DNA of 64,000 bases from VMDJ01 sp038146785. GTDB lineage: Bacteria; Pseudomonadota; Gammaproteobacteria; Chromatiales; Chromatiaceae. Where the stretch lies: assembly GCA_038146785.1 (NCBI GenBank), contig JAYQSI010000019.1:124001-188000 (forward strand). Reading direction: 5' to 3'. Positions 24,457 to 32,320 of the stretch are shown piece by piece; the stretch's first letter is position 1; every line of letters starts with the position of its first letter. The notes beneath the pieces are model-generated. The model made no database searches. It was not told the DNA's origin and was given only the letters and a program-made list of their open reading frames with translations. The position numbers and the translations under genes were made by a program.

Positions 24457-25143
24457 ATGCGTGTTTTTGTTGGTTTTGATCCCAGAGAATCAGTCGCTTT
24501 TCATGTATTCAACAATAGCTTGATTAGGCAATGCAGTACTCCATTGCAGATTACCCCTTTAGCTTTACGAAATTTGTCAGGCTATACCGAGAATCACTCG
24601 GATGGTTCGAATCAGTTTATTTATAGTCGATTTCTTGTGCCCCATTTAACTGACTACAAGGGGTGGGCCCTGTTTGTAGATGGTGACATGCTGCTGAGAG
24701 ACGATATAGCTAAGTTATGGGCACTCAGGGATGAAAGTAAAGCTGTCATGGTGGTTAAGCACGATTACAAAACTAAACAAAAGCAGAAGTACTTAGGTGC
24801 CCCAAACCAAGATTACCCAAGAAAAAACTGGTCAAGTGTTGTTCTTTGGAATTGCGCTCACGAAGCCAATGAAAAAATAACCCCTGATTTCATTGAAAAT
24901 AGCACCGGCGCTGAGCTCCATCGTTTTACTTGGTTATCAGAGGAATTAATTGGTGAGTTGCCAATCGAATGGAATTGGTTGCCAGATGAATTTGGCGAAA
25001 ATCAAGAGGCTAAATTATTGCATTACACCCTAGGCACTCCGAGCTTTATCGAAAGTACAACGGTCCCCATGTCTAACGAATGGCACCGTGAGAGAATTCT
25101 TATGAATCACTCTGATCAAGTCCAACTAGATGATTGGTACTAA
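24457..25143 (+). CDS. Glycosyltransferase family 8-like protein
   Basis: A 228-residue protein beginning MRVFVGFDPRESVAFHVFNNS. GWALFVDGDMLLRDDIAKLW contains the D-x-D metal/donor motif of GT-A enzymes of the GT8 type, and WSSVVLWNCAH and LLHYTLGTPSF match conserved later positions. The family transfers sugar from an NDP-sugar. An in-frame opening at 24400 would add 19 residues of poor quality; ATG 24457 starts the fold. It ends eight bases before the start of the truncated epimerase, so the two probably shared an operon. Confidence 0.75.
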   Translation: MRVFVGFDPRESVAFHVFNNSLIRQCSTPLQITPLALRNLSGYTENHSDGSNQFIYSRFLVPHLTDYKGWALFVDGDMLLRDDIAKLWALRDESKAVMVVKHDYKTKQKQKYLGAPNQDYPRKNWSSVVLWNCAHEANEKITPDFIENSTGAELHRFTWLSEELIGELPIEWNWLPDEFGENQEAKLLHYTLGTPSFIESTTVPMSNEWHRERILMNHSDQVQLDDWY

Positions 25144-25151
25144 ATCTTAAG

Positions 25152-25694
25152 ATGAAAGTATTAGTAACCGGTGCGGCGGGCTTTATCGGCTCGACGCTTT
25201 CTATGCGTTTGTTGGGGCGTGGTGATCAGGTTATCGGCATCGATAACCATAACGACTACTACGACCCCGCGTTAAAAGAGGCACGTCTTAATCGCTTTAT
25301 CGATAACCCAAACTACACGCATGTCCGTATGGACCTGGCTGATCGTAAGGGCATGGCGGCGTTATTCGAAGAGCATAAGCCACAGGGCGTTGTGAACTTA
25401 GCTGCACAAGCGGGTGTGAGGTATTCGCTCGAGAATCCACTCTCATATATTGATAGCAACCTCGTTGGCTTCGGTCATATCCTAGAGGGTTGTCGACATA
25501 ACGCCGTGGAGCACTTGGTCTATGCAAGCTCATCAAGATTTTTACCCTCAAAGCTTGGGCTGACCACAGTCACCGAAAAGTTGCAGTCAGCACCATCGGT
25601 GGTGACCTCAGCATCTGGAATAGCGTCTTTGATGCGGTTGATGATCTCTTGTGCGTCCATAGGAACCTCGAATTCGATAATGGCGCTAGTGTAG
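25152..25694 (+). pseudogene. UDP-glucuronate 4-epimerase-type SDR, 3' truncated and fused to reversed bolA
   Basis: Residues 1-128 match extended-SDR nucleotide-sugar epimerases closely: MKVLVTGAAGFIGSTLSMRL (NAD-binding), IGIDNHNDYYDPALKEARL, VVNLAAQAGVRYSLENP, YIDSNLVGFGHILEGCRH and HLVYASSS with the catalytic-Ser region. Immediately after YASSS, where SVYG is expected, the frame changes character. From about 25,535 the bases are the reverse strand of a bolA-type gene, giving a meaningless tail to 25694. The catalytic Y-x-x-x-K and the whole substrate domain are missing, so no activity is possible. Intact relatives are about 335 residues and make UDP-galacturonate for LPS or capsule. Start ATG 25152; an upstream GTG at 25134 is less likely. 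Confidence 0.85.
25535..25660 (-). pseudogene. BolA/IbaG family protein, 3' truncated fragment
   Basis: On the minus strand ATG at 25660 opens MDAQEIINRIKDAIPDAEV, then TTDGADCNFSVTVVSPSFEGKNL, the N-terminal half of a BolA-like protein (IbaG type; relatives are about 80-85 residues). These proteins bind iron-sulfur clusters with monothiol glutaredoxins. After FEGKNL the expected RHQ-x-V-Y-A-x-L block with its conserved His is absent because the sequence enters the reversed epimerase gene. This fragment is too short to have been listed by length alone, but its match is clear. Confidence 0.78.
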
Positions 25695-25775
25695 AGAACT
25701 TCGCAGGGTAGCTCTACCTTATGTGACAGGCGTGTTTAAGCTGCTGATTTTGCAAAAAATCAGCCCGAAATCCGT

Positions 25776-25804
25776 TTGACGATCTAGCCAATTCTCATTA
25801 AACT
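25776..25804 (+). promoter_or_regulatory. Sigma-70 promoter for the rimP-nusA-infB operon
   Basis: TTGACG (25776-25781), 17 bases, TAAACT (25799-25804): five of six and four of six to consensus at ideal spacing. Transcription from about 25,811 would give a leader of roughly 175 bases before the rimP ATG. Upstream, between bolA and the -35, is a perfect GCTGATTTT/AAAATCAGC hairpin at 25743-25764. Confidence 0.6.
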
Positions 25805-25891
25805 GCGCCGCAATTAAACGGTTTCGACTGTTTGGTTGGCCTAATTTACAGCTCTCCGCGGTTGTCGGTCTGAAGCTGGAATGGCGACGGA

Positions 25892-25912
25892 CCCCATTTA
25901 TGGGGTTTTTTT
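25892..25912 (+). terminator. First intrinsic terminator/attenuator in the rimP leader
   Basis: CCCCAT-TT-ATGGGG hairpin followed by seven T residues, about 80 bases after the predicted start of transcription and 75 before rimP. It would stop transcription of the essential operon unless prevented, so an attenuation role is likely. A rimP leader RNA element with attenuation has been described in other bacteria. Confidence 0.6.
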
Positions 25913-25951
25913 GTATTCCACGTATGGGCTTTTGCCGGTACGTAACGCGGA

Positions 25952-25973
25952 ATGGGCCTTGGGCCCATTTTTT
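25952..25973 (+). terminator. Second intrinsic terminator/attenuator in the rimP leader
   Basis: ATGGGCC-TTG-GGCCCAT followed by a T-run (TTTTTT), ending about 15 bases before the rimP start codon. It is G/C-rich and near perfect. Two terminators in series ahead of rimP suggest a graded or two-step control; the earlier TATGGGCTT at 25924 could pair alternatively with the second stem. Confidence 0.55.
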
Positions 25974-25988
25974 GTTTGTCGGGAAAAT

Positions 25989-26447
25989 ATGCGATCAGTA
26001 CCTGAAAACTTGCTGCAAATGGCGCAAACCGTGGTTGAAGGCTTTGACCTTGAGCTGTGGGGCTTGGAGCTTTTGCCAAAGCAGTCGTCAGGTCAGCTGT
26101 TGCGTGTGTACATCGAGAACGAGGGTGGTGTGGATGTCTCGCAGTGCGAGAAGGTCAGCCGCCAGCTCGGTGCGGTACTCGATGTGGAAGATCCGATCGC
26201 AGGGGATTACACCTTAGAAGTGTCATCACCGGGTATGGATCGCCCGTTGTTCACGCAAGTGCAGTTTGAGCGCAGCGTGGAAAGCGATATCCGCGTAAAG
26301 ATGAAGTCCACCGCGGTGGGGCGAAAGAATTTTCGAGGTCGACTGTTGTCGGTCTCTGATAACGAGATTGTGATGCAGGTTGATAACGATCAGCACACAT
26401 TAAATATTGATCAAATCGATACGGCGCGTGTAGTGCCGCAGTTTTAA
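25989..26447 (+). CDS. rimP: Ribosome maturation factor RimP
   Basis: RimP helps assemble the 30S subunit. The 152-residue product has the usual length, with the N-terminal alpha/beta domain (GFDLELWGLELLPK, LLRVYIENEGGVDVSQCEKVSRQL) and the signature DYTLEVSSPGMDRPL near residue 78, then the SH3-like C-terminal domain ending IDTARVVPQF. An in-frame ATG 108 bases upstream (25881) would extend the protein through both leader hairpins and is rejected; ATG 25989 gives the family N-terminus. nusA follows ten bases after the stop. Confidence 0.95.
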   Translation: MRSVPENLLQMAQTVVEGFDLELWGLELLPKQSSGQLLRVYIENEGGVDVSQCEKVSRQLGAVLDVEDPIAGDYTLEVSSPGMDRPLFTQVQFERSVESDIRVKMKSTAVGRKNFRGRLLSVSDNEIVMQVDNDQHTLNIDQIDTARVVPQF

Positions 26448-26457
26448 GGCGTAAGCA

Positions 26458-27960
26458 ATGAATAAAGAAATCCTGCTTGTAGTTGAAACGGTCTCGAATG
26501 AGAAGGCTGTTGAAAGAGATGTGATCTTCGGTGCGATTGAAGCGGCGTTAGCGTCAGCGACTCGCAAGAAGTCAGGCAAAGATATCGAAGTGCGTGTCGC
26601 GATTGATCGTAAGACTGGCGACTACGAGACCTTCCGTCGTTGGTTGGTGGTTGATGACTCAGAGTCGCAAGCACTTGAAAATCCATTAGCGGAAATCACC
26701 CTTGAAGCAGCACGTATCGACGAGCCAGATATTCAAGTTGATGATTACGTTGAAGAGCAGATCGAGTCGATCGAGTTTGGTCGTATCGCGGCTCAAACCG
26801 CTAAGCAAGTTATCGTACAAAAGGTTCGTGAAGCTGAGCGTGCGAAGGTTGTTGAAGCGTTCCAAGATAAAGTTGGCCAGCTCATCATGGGTACGGTTAA
26901 GCGCGCAGAGCGTGGCACCGTGATTCTTGATTTGGGCGATGGCGCTGAAGCGCTGATTCCTCGCTCTGAGATGATTCCAAAAGAGATGGTGCGTGTTGGT
27001 GACCGTCTACGTGGTTTGTTGTTCGATATCCGTACCGATGTTCGCGGCCCACAGTTATTTGTTTCGCGTAACTCACCTGAAGTGTTGATGGAGCTGTTCC
27101 GTTTGGAAGTGCCAGAGATTGGTGAAGGTTCTATCGAATTGCTCGGTGCGGCACGTGATCCAGGTCTTCGCGCAAAGATTGCGGTATTGGCAAAAGATAA
27201 GCGTATCGATCCTGTGGGTGCTTGTGTGGGTATGCGTGGTTCGCGTGTTCAAGCAGTTTCAAATGAGCTTGGCGGTGAGCGTGTTGACATCATCCTGTGG
27301 GATGAGAATCCAGCGCAGTTCGTAATCAATGCGATGTCACCAGCAGATGTTGTCTCAATCATCATGGATGAAGAGAAGAACTCGATGGATATCGCGGTTA
27401 AAGATGAGAATCTTTCACAAGCGATCGGTCGTGGTGGTCAGAACGTTCGCCTAGCGAGTCAATTGACTGGCTGGGAGCTCAACGTGATGAGCGAAGAGCA
27501 AGCGGAAGAGAAGAGCCAAGAAGAAGCCCAGAAATATGTTGAGCGCTTTATGGAGCAGCTCGATGTGGATGAAGAAGTTGCATTGATTCTGGTTCAAGAA
27601 GGCTTCTCGACCATTGATGAAGTGGCTTACGTTGATATCGATGAGATGTTGGCGATTGAAGAGTTTGATGAAGAGATCGTCGAAGAACTACGTAACCGCG
27701 CAAACGATGCGATGTTGACTCGCGCTATTGCTAAGGAAGAGACCTTAGGTGATGGCGAGCCGGCAGAAGATCTGTTGACGATGGACGGCATGGACGAACA
27801 ATTAGCGCATCAACTGGCTGCGCGCGGCATGTGCACCATGGAAGACCTTGCAGAAGCTGCGACCGATGAGTTGATGGAAATTGCAGGTATGACCGAAGAG
27901 CGTGCAGGTGAGCTGATTATGACAGCGCGTGCGCCTTGGTTTGCTGAGGAAGCTGAATAA
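26458..27960 (+). CDS. nusA: Transcription termination/antitermination factor NusA
   Basis: A 500-residue NusA with the full domain order: N-terminal RNA-polymerase-binding domain (MNKEILLVVETVSNEK), S1 domain (about 132-200, IMGTVKRAERGTVILDLG), KH1 and KH2 (PVGACVGMRGSRVQAVSNEL near 250 and QAIGRGGQNVRLASQL near 322), and two C-terminal acidic repeats (residues about 365-425 and 440-500) found in gammaproteobacterial NusA. It controls pausing, termination and N-dependent antitermination and probably acts on its own leader. Second gene of the operon, with infB starting 17 bases later. Confidence 0.98.
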   Translation: MNKEILLVVETVSNEKAVERDVIFGAIEAALASATRKKSGKDIEVRVAIDRKTGDYETFRRWLVVDDSESQALENPLAEITLEAARIDEPDIQVDDYVEEQIESIEFGRIAAQTAKQVIVQKVREAERAKVVEAFQDKVGQLIMGTVKRAERGTVILDLGDGAEALIPRSEMIPKEMVRVGDRLRGLLFDIRTDVRGPQLFVSRNSPEVLMELFRLEVPEIGEGSIELLGAARDPGLRAKIAVLAKDKRIDPVGACVGMRGSRVQAVSNELGGERVDIILWDENPAQFVINAMSPADVVSIIMDEEKNSMDIAVKDENLSQAIGRGGQNVRLASQLTGWELNVMSEEQAEEKSQEEAQKYVERFMEQLDVDEEVALILVQEGFSTIDEVAYVDIDEMLAIEEFDEEIVEELRNRANDAMLTRAIAKEETLGDGEPAEDLLTMDGMDEQLAHQLAARGMCTMEDLAEAATDELMEIAGMTEERAGELIMTARAPWFAEEAE

Positions 27961-27977
27961 GCGATAAGGGTAAAGAC

Positions 27978-30536
27978 ATGAGTGAAGTTACAGTCAGTCA
28001 ATTAGCCTCTGATGTTGGTATTCCAGTAGATCGTTTGCTTAAGCAACTCGGTGATGCAGGTGTAGCAAAGTCGAGTGAAAGCGATGTGATCACCGAGCAG
28101 GAAAAAGTAGCACTACTGAATCACCTGCGTCGTAGTCACGGTAAAGACGAAAAGAAAGGCGATAAGAAGGTTACTTTGAAGCGCCGTTCAACCACTGAGC
28201 TAAAAGTAGGCTCAGGTGGTGCATCAGGTCGCGCTGCAACACGTGGCACTAAGACGGTTAACGTCGAAGTACGTCGTAAGCGCACCATTGTTAAGAAAGA
28301 TGCAGCGCCTAAAGTTGATCCTTCAGAGAAGGCGCAAGAAGAATTAGCAGCAGCTGAACGCGCACTTGCTGAGCAGCGTGCACAACGCGAAGCGGCATCT
28401 GCTCAAGATGATGCGCGTAAGAAAGCGAACGAAGTGTTGCGTGCTGAAGAAGAAGCGGCGCGTGCAAAAGCTGAAGAAGCGCGTAAAGCGGCAGAAGCTG
28501 AGGCAGAGGCACAAAAGCAAGCTGAAGCTGAAAAGAAGAAAGGCGAGACGGATAAGGACAAGAAAGGTCCTAAGCGTATGCGCCAAGCGCCTAAAGAATC
28601 TAAAGAAGGCGGTGATGACGATGGTCGCGGTAGCAAGAAGCACGCAGGTCATGGTCGTCGTCGTGAACTTCACGTATCGGATGAAAACCGTGGCAAGCGC
28701 CCTAAAGGTGGTCGCAAGTCAAAGCATATTGAGCAAGAGACTCAGCACGGTTTCCAAAAGCCCGTTGAAGTTAAGAAGCTCACTGTAGAAGTGCCAGAGA
28801 CCATTACCGTTGCCGATCTTGCAGCGCGTATGTCGATCAAATCATCAGAGATCATCAAGGTCTTGATGGGTATGGGCATGATGGTCACCATCAACCAACC
28901 GCTTGATCAAGATACCGCGATGTTGGTTGTCGGTGAGCTTGGTCACGAGTCAGTTGAAGAGAAGAAAGTCGACGTTGAAGAGACTGTTTTGTCATTGGTT
29001 GATGAGCAGCTTGATGCCGGCGAGTTGGTGCCACGTGCGCCGGTTGTCACCATCATGGGTCACGTTGACCACGGTAAGACCTCATTGCTCGACTACATTC
29101 GTAAGAGTCGCGTAACCGCAGGCGAGGCCGGTGGTATTACACAGCACATTGGTGCGTATCACGTAAATACCGATCACGGCATGATCTCGTTCCTCGACAC
29201 CCCAGGTCACGCGGCGTTCTCTGCGATGCGTGCACGTGGTGCGAAAGCGACCGACATCATTATCTTGGTTGTTGCATCAGATGACGGCGTAATGCCGCAA
29301 ACCAAAGAAGCGATTCAGCACGCACGTGCGGCTGGCGTTCCAATGGTTGTTGCAATCAACAAAATGGATAAGCCTGATGCGAATCCAGATCGCGTGATGC
29401 AAGAGCTAGTAGCTGAAGAAGTGGTTCCAGAAGATTGGGGCGGTGATGTTCAGTTTATTCGTGTCTCTGCACATACCGGTGAAGGTATCGACCAGTTGCT
29501 TGAAGCGGTTCTGTTGCAAGCAGAAGTGCTTGAGCTCAGCGTTGTAGAAGATGGTCCTGCGAAGGGCATCATTGTTGAATCGAGCTTGGATAAAGGTCGT
29601 GGCCCGGTTGCGACCGTTTTGATTCAGTCAGGTACTTTGAAGCAAGGCGATCCGATCGTTTCGGGTACTGAGTATGGTCGTGTTCGTGCGATGTTCGACG
29701 AGAACGGTCAGCAAGTTAAGAAGGCAGGTCCTTCAATTCCAGTTCAGGTGTTAGGTCTTTCAGGTGCGCCACATGCAGGTGATGACCTGGTCGCTGTTTC
29801 TGATGAGAAGAAAGCGCGTGAAGTCGGTGAGCTACGTCGTGAGCGTCAACGTGAAGGTAAGTTGGCTGAGCAAAAGGCAGCGAAGCTCGATCAGATGTTC
29901 TCGAAGATGGCCGAAGGCGATGTTGCTTACGTTAACTTGATTGTTAAAGCCGACGTACAAGGTTCGGTTGAAGCACTTAAAGAGTCATTGAATAAGATTG
30001 TTGCTGACGAAGCGCGCGTAAAGATCGTTGCGGCTGGCGTTGGTGGTATCAACGAGTCAGATGCCAACCTGGCATTGACCTCGGGTGCAGCGATTATCGG
30101 CTTTAACGTCCGTGCGGATGCGTCTGCACGTCGTGTAGTTGAAGAGAGCGGTTTGGATCTTCGTTACTACAGCATCATTTATGAAGTGATCGATGATGTG
30201 AAGAAAGCGGTCTCTGGTTTGCTATCACCGGATGTTAAAGAAGAGATCATCGGCTTGGCAGAAGTGCGTGATGTATTCCGTTCATCGAAGCTCGGTGCAA
30301 TTGCAGGCTCAATGGTTGTTGAGGGTGTGATTAAGCGTCATAACCCAATCCGCGTACTGCGTGACAACGTGGTTATCTACGAAGGTGAGTTGGAGTCATT
30401 GCGTCGCTTTAAAGATGACGTGAATGAAGTTCGTTCAGGTACCGAGTGTGGTATCGGCGTTAAGAACTACAACGATGTTAAGCCGGGTGACCAGATCGAG
30501 GTCTTCGAGCGCATTGAGGTTGCTCGCGAAGTTTAA
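27978..30536 (+). CDS. infB: Translation initiation factor IF-2
   Basis: An 852-residue IF-2. The N-terminal IF2_N domain (VSQLASDVGIPVDRLLKQLGDAGV) is followed by a long Lys/Glu/Ala-rich coiled stretch, residues about 100-220, and a second IF2_N-like domain (TVADLAARMSIKSSEIIKVL). The GTPase domain begins near residue 355 with VVTIMGHVDHGKTSLLDYIR (G1), SFLDTPGHAAFSAMRARGA (G3), VAINKMDKPDANP (G4) and then domains II-IV (PDVKEEIIGLAEVRDVFRSS). It recruits initiator tRNA to the 30S subunit. Start ATG 27978. Internal starts for shorter IF-2 forms, known in enterics, were not identified. Confidence 0.98.
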   Translation: MSEVTVSQLASDVGIPVDRLLKQLGDAGVAKSSESDVITEQEKVALLNHLRRSHGKDEKKGDKKVTLKRRSTTELKVGSGGASGRAATRGTKTVNVEVRRKRTIVKKDAAPKVDPSEKAQEELAAAERALAEQRAQREAASAQDDARKKANEVLRAEEEAARAKAEEARKAAEAEAEAQKQAEAEKKKGETDKDKKGPKRMRQAPKESKEGGDDDGRGSKKHAGHGRRRELHVSDENRGKRPKGGRKSKHIEQETQHGFQKPVEVKKLTVEVPETITVADLAARMSIKSSEIIKVLMGMGMMVTINQPLDQDTAMLVVGELGHESVEEKKVDVEETVLSLVDEQLDAGELVPRAPVVTIMGHVDHGKTSLLDYIRKSRVTAGEAGGITQHIGAYHVNTDHGMISFLDTPGHAAFSAMRARGAKATDIIILVVASDDGVMPQTKEAIQHARAAGVPMVVAINKMDKPDANPDRVMQELVAEEVVPEDWGGDVQFIRVSAHTGEGIDQLLEAVLLQAEVLELSVVEDGPAKGIIVESSLDKGRGPVATVLIQSGTLKQGDPIVSGTEYGRVRAMFDENGQQVKKAGPSIPVQVLGLSGAPHAGDDLVAVSDEKKAREVGELRRERQREGKLAEQKAAKLDQMFSKMAEGDVAYVNLIVKADVQGSVEALKESLNKIVADEARVKIVAAGVGGINESDANLALTSGAAIIGFNVRADASARRVVEESGLDLRYYSIIYEVIDDVKKAVSGLLSPDVKEEIIGLAEVRDVFRSSKLGAIAGSMVVEGVIKRHNPIRVLRDNVVIYEGELESLRRFKDDVNEVRSGTECGIGVKNYNDVKPGDQIEVFERIEVAREV

Positions 30537-30541
30537 TCATC

Positions 30542-30907
30542 ATGCGTGATTTTGGTCGTGAAGAACGTGTTGGTGCCGAGATCCATCGTGAGCTCGCGCT
30601 GTTATTGCGCAACGAAGTGCGTGATCCACGTTTAAACCAAGTCACTATTCAAGAAGTGCGTGTGGTGCGAGATATGTCGCATGCACGCGTTTTCTTTACC
30701 TTGATGGATCGCGATCAAGCGAAAGCCGCTGAACAAGCGCTGAAGAAAGCCGCGGCTTTTTTACGTCGTCGTCTCAGTGAGTTGATGAATCTGCGTTCTA
30801 TGCCGCAGCTGCATTTTGAATATGACGCATCACTTGAAACGGGCGCGCGTCTTGAATCATTGATCAATAAGGCGATCGCCTCGGATAACAAAGACGAGAA
30901 CGACTAA
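30542..30907 (+). CDS. rbfA: Ribosome-binding factor A
   Basis: RbfA binds late 30S precursors near the 16S 5' helix and is needed for cold adaptation. The 121-residue product has the type II KH-like fold signatures: RVGAEIHRELALLLRNEVRDPRL at the N-terminus, ARVFFTLM in the middle, and RRRLSELMNLRSMPQLHFEYDASLETGARLESLI. It starts five bases after infB and is followed three bases later by truB, so all are co-transcribed. Confidence 0.97.
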   Translation: MRDFGREERVGAEIHRELALLLRNEVRDPRLNQVTIQEVRVVRDMSHARVFFTLMDRDQAKAAEQALKKAAAFLRRRLSELMNLRSMPQLHFEYDASLETGARLESLINKAIASDNKDEND

Positions 30908-30909
30908 CG

Positions 30910-31836
30910 ATGGCGCGACGTAAGAAGGGTCGTGTTGTTGATGGCATTTTGTTGTTGGATAAGCCGCTCGGTATTAGCTCCAACGATGCGCTGCAAAAAG
31001 TTAAGCGTCTTTATCAAGCTCAAAAAGCGGGTCACACTGGCACTTTAGATCCCTTAGCGGATGGCATGCTGCCGCTGTGCTTTGGTCATGGCACCAAGGT
31101 GTCTCACTATCTCACTGAATCGAATAAGACCTACTTTGTCCGCGTAAAGCTCGGTCAGACGACCTCTACGGGTGATTTGGATGGTGAGATTACCTCCGAG
31201 CACGCGATTGATGGCATCACGCGCGAGTCTATAGAGCAGGTCATTCCCGAATTTCTCGGTGAGATCATGCAGGTCCCGCCGATGTACTCAGCGCTGAAGC
31301 ATGAGGGTAAACGCCTTTACGATTTAGCTCGGCAAGGCATTGAGGTCGAGCGCGAAGCGCGCCCTGTGACCATTCACAGCATCGATTTGGGTGAGTTTGC
31401 CGACGGCGAGTTCGAAATGACCGTTGTCTGCTCAAAGGGGACGTATATCCGGACCTTAGCCGAAGATATGGGTGAAAAGCTCGGCTGTGGCGCGCATGTG
31501 GTGCGTCTGCGCCGCACAGGCGTCGGGCCTTATGCCAATCTGCCGCTGCACACCCTCGATGAGCTGATAGCGGTTGCTGAGCAGGGGCAAGAGGCGCTCG
31601 ATGCGCTATTGATTCCGATCGATACCGCGCTTGAGGATTGGCCGGTGGTGAATTTGGGCGAGGATGCAGCTCACTACATCAAATTTGGCAATCCGGTCCG
31701 TGTCTCGGGGGTGCCAAAAGAGGGCTGGGTGCGCCTCTATGAGGCCGATGGTGAGCGATTTATTGGTCTGGGGGAGATCGATCCGGATGGAAATGTGGCG
31801 CCGCGACGCCTGATGCTGCCACCCGAAGTGAGCTAA
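30910..31836 (+). CDS. truB: tRNA pseudouridine(55) synthase TruB
   Basis: TruB converts U55 in the T arm of elongator tRNAs. The 308-residue product shows the family motifs GILLLDKPLGISSNDALQKVK, KAGHTGTLDPLADGMLPLCFG containing the catalytic Asp of the TLDPLA motif, and CSKGTYIRTLAEDMGEKLG near residue 180, with the PUA-like C-terminal domain (IGLGEIDPDGNVAPRRLM) at the end. The start three bases after rbfA fits tight coupling. A hairpin terminator lies about 70 bases past the stop. Confidence 0.97.
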   Translation: MARRKKGRVVDGILLLDKPLGISSNDALQKVKRLYQAQKAGHTGTLDPLADGMLPLCFGHGTKVSHYLTESNKTYFVRVKLGQTTSTGDLDGEITSEHAIDGITRESIEQVIPEFLGEIMQVPPMYSALKHEGKRLYDLARQGIEVEREARPVTIHSIDLGEFADGEFEMTVVCSKGTYIRTLAEDMGEKLGCGAHVVRLRRTGVGPYANLPLHTLDELIAVAEQGQEALDALLIPIDTALEDWPVVNLGEDAAHYIKFGNPVRVSGVPKEGWVRLYEADGERFIGLGEIDPDGNVAPRRLMLPPEVS

Positions 31837-31859
31837 CCCCAAATAAACATTAGAAATTG

Positions 31860-31888
31860 CTGACATTCTTGGTGAATTACGGCACAAT
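31860..31888 (+). promoter_or_regulatory. Possible sigma-70 promoter for rpsO-pnp
   Basis: CTGACA (31860-31865), 17 bases, CACAAT (31883-31888). It would start near 31,895, giving a leader of about 115 bases that contains the hairpin at 31907-31927 almost at its 5' end. A promoter before rpsO is expected from other gammaproteobacteria; this exact site is a prediction. Confidence 0.45.
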
Positions 31889-31906
31889 CTCGACCCAAAT
31901 TTGATG

Positions 31907-31927
31907 CGGCCAATTGGCCGTTTTTTT
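31907..31927 (+). terminator. Terminator between truB and rpsO
   Basis: Perfect palindrome CGGCCAATTGGCCG followed by seven T residues. It ends the rimP-truB transcript. The loop must open in the central AATT, so the stem is five or six pairs. Confidence 0.65.
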
Positions 31928-32011
31928 AAACCGACCCGGACTGCCTGAACTCATTGTTGGGAGTCCTCCAGCCAAGGTGCTGCGGCAGGTCATAATGACA
32001 GGAGAAATGTC

Positions 32012-32281
32012 ATGGCAATGAGTGCAGAGCAAAAAGCGGCTATCGTCGCTGAGTACGGTAAAAACGCACAAGATACCGGTTCAACAGAAGTACAGATCGC
32101 GCTGTTATCAGCACGTATTTTGGATCTGACTCCACACTTCCAGAACAACAAGAAAGACCACCATTCACGTCAAGGCTTGGTACGTCTGGTTAACCAACGT
32201 CGTAAATTGCTCGACTACCTGAAGGGCAAGAACGTTGAAGGTTACCGTGACCTTATCAAGCGTTTAGGTCTGCGTCGTTAA
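32012..32281 (+). CDS. rpsO: 30S ribosomal protein S15
   Basis: The 89-residue S15 binds 16S rRNA helix 22 early in assembly. Family residues are visible: DTGSTEVQIALLSARI, HFQNNKKDHHSRQGLVRLVNQRRKLLDYLK and YRDLIKRLGLRR at the C-terminus. AGGAG eight bases before the ATG is a good ribosome site. The roughly 100-base leader probably carries the autoregulatory S15-binding fold known in enterics; it is rich in short complementary stretches (GGAGTCCTCC, GCTGCGGCAGG), but the fold is not modelled. pnp follows 39 bases after the stop. Confidence 0.98.
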   Translation: MAMSAEQKAAIVAEYGKNAQDTGSTEVQIALLSARILDLTPHFQNNKKDHHSRQGLVRLVNQRRKLLDYLKGKNVEGYRDLIKRLGLRR

Positions 32282-32320
32282 TCGCAGGCAAAGCAAGTAA
32301 GTAACACTAGAGGATCTCGA

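Noticed and set aside
25881..25988. An N-terminal extension of RimP from ATG 25881
   Set aside because: The 36 extra residues would be encoded by the two terminator hairpins and match no RimP; ATG 25989 gives the normal N-terminus.
28309..28788. Several long frames opposite or within infB around the Lys/Glu-rich region
   Set aside because: They are by-products of the repetitive GAA/GCG/AAG codons of IF-2; no start signals or family match.
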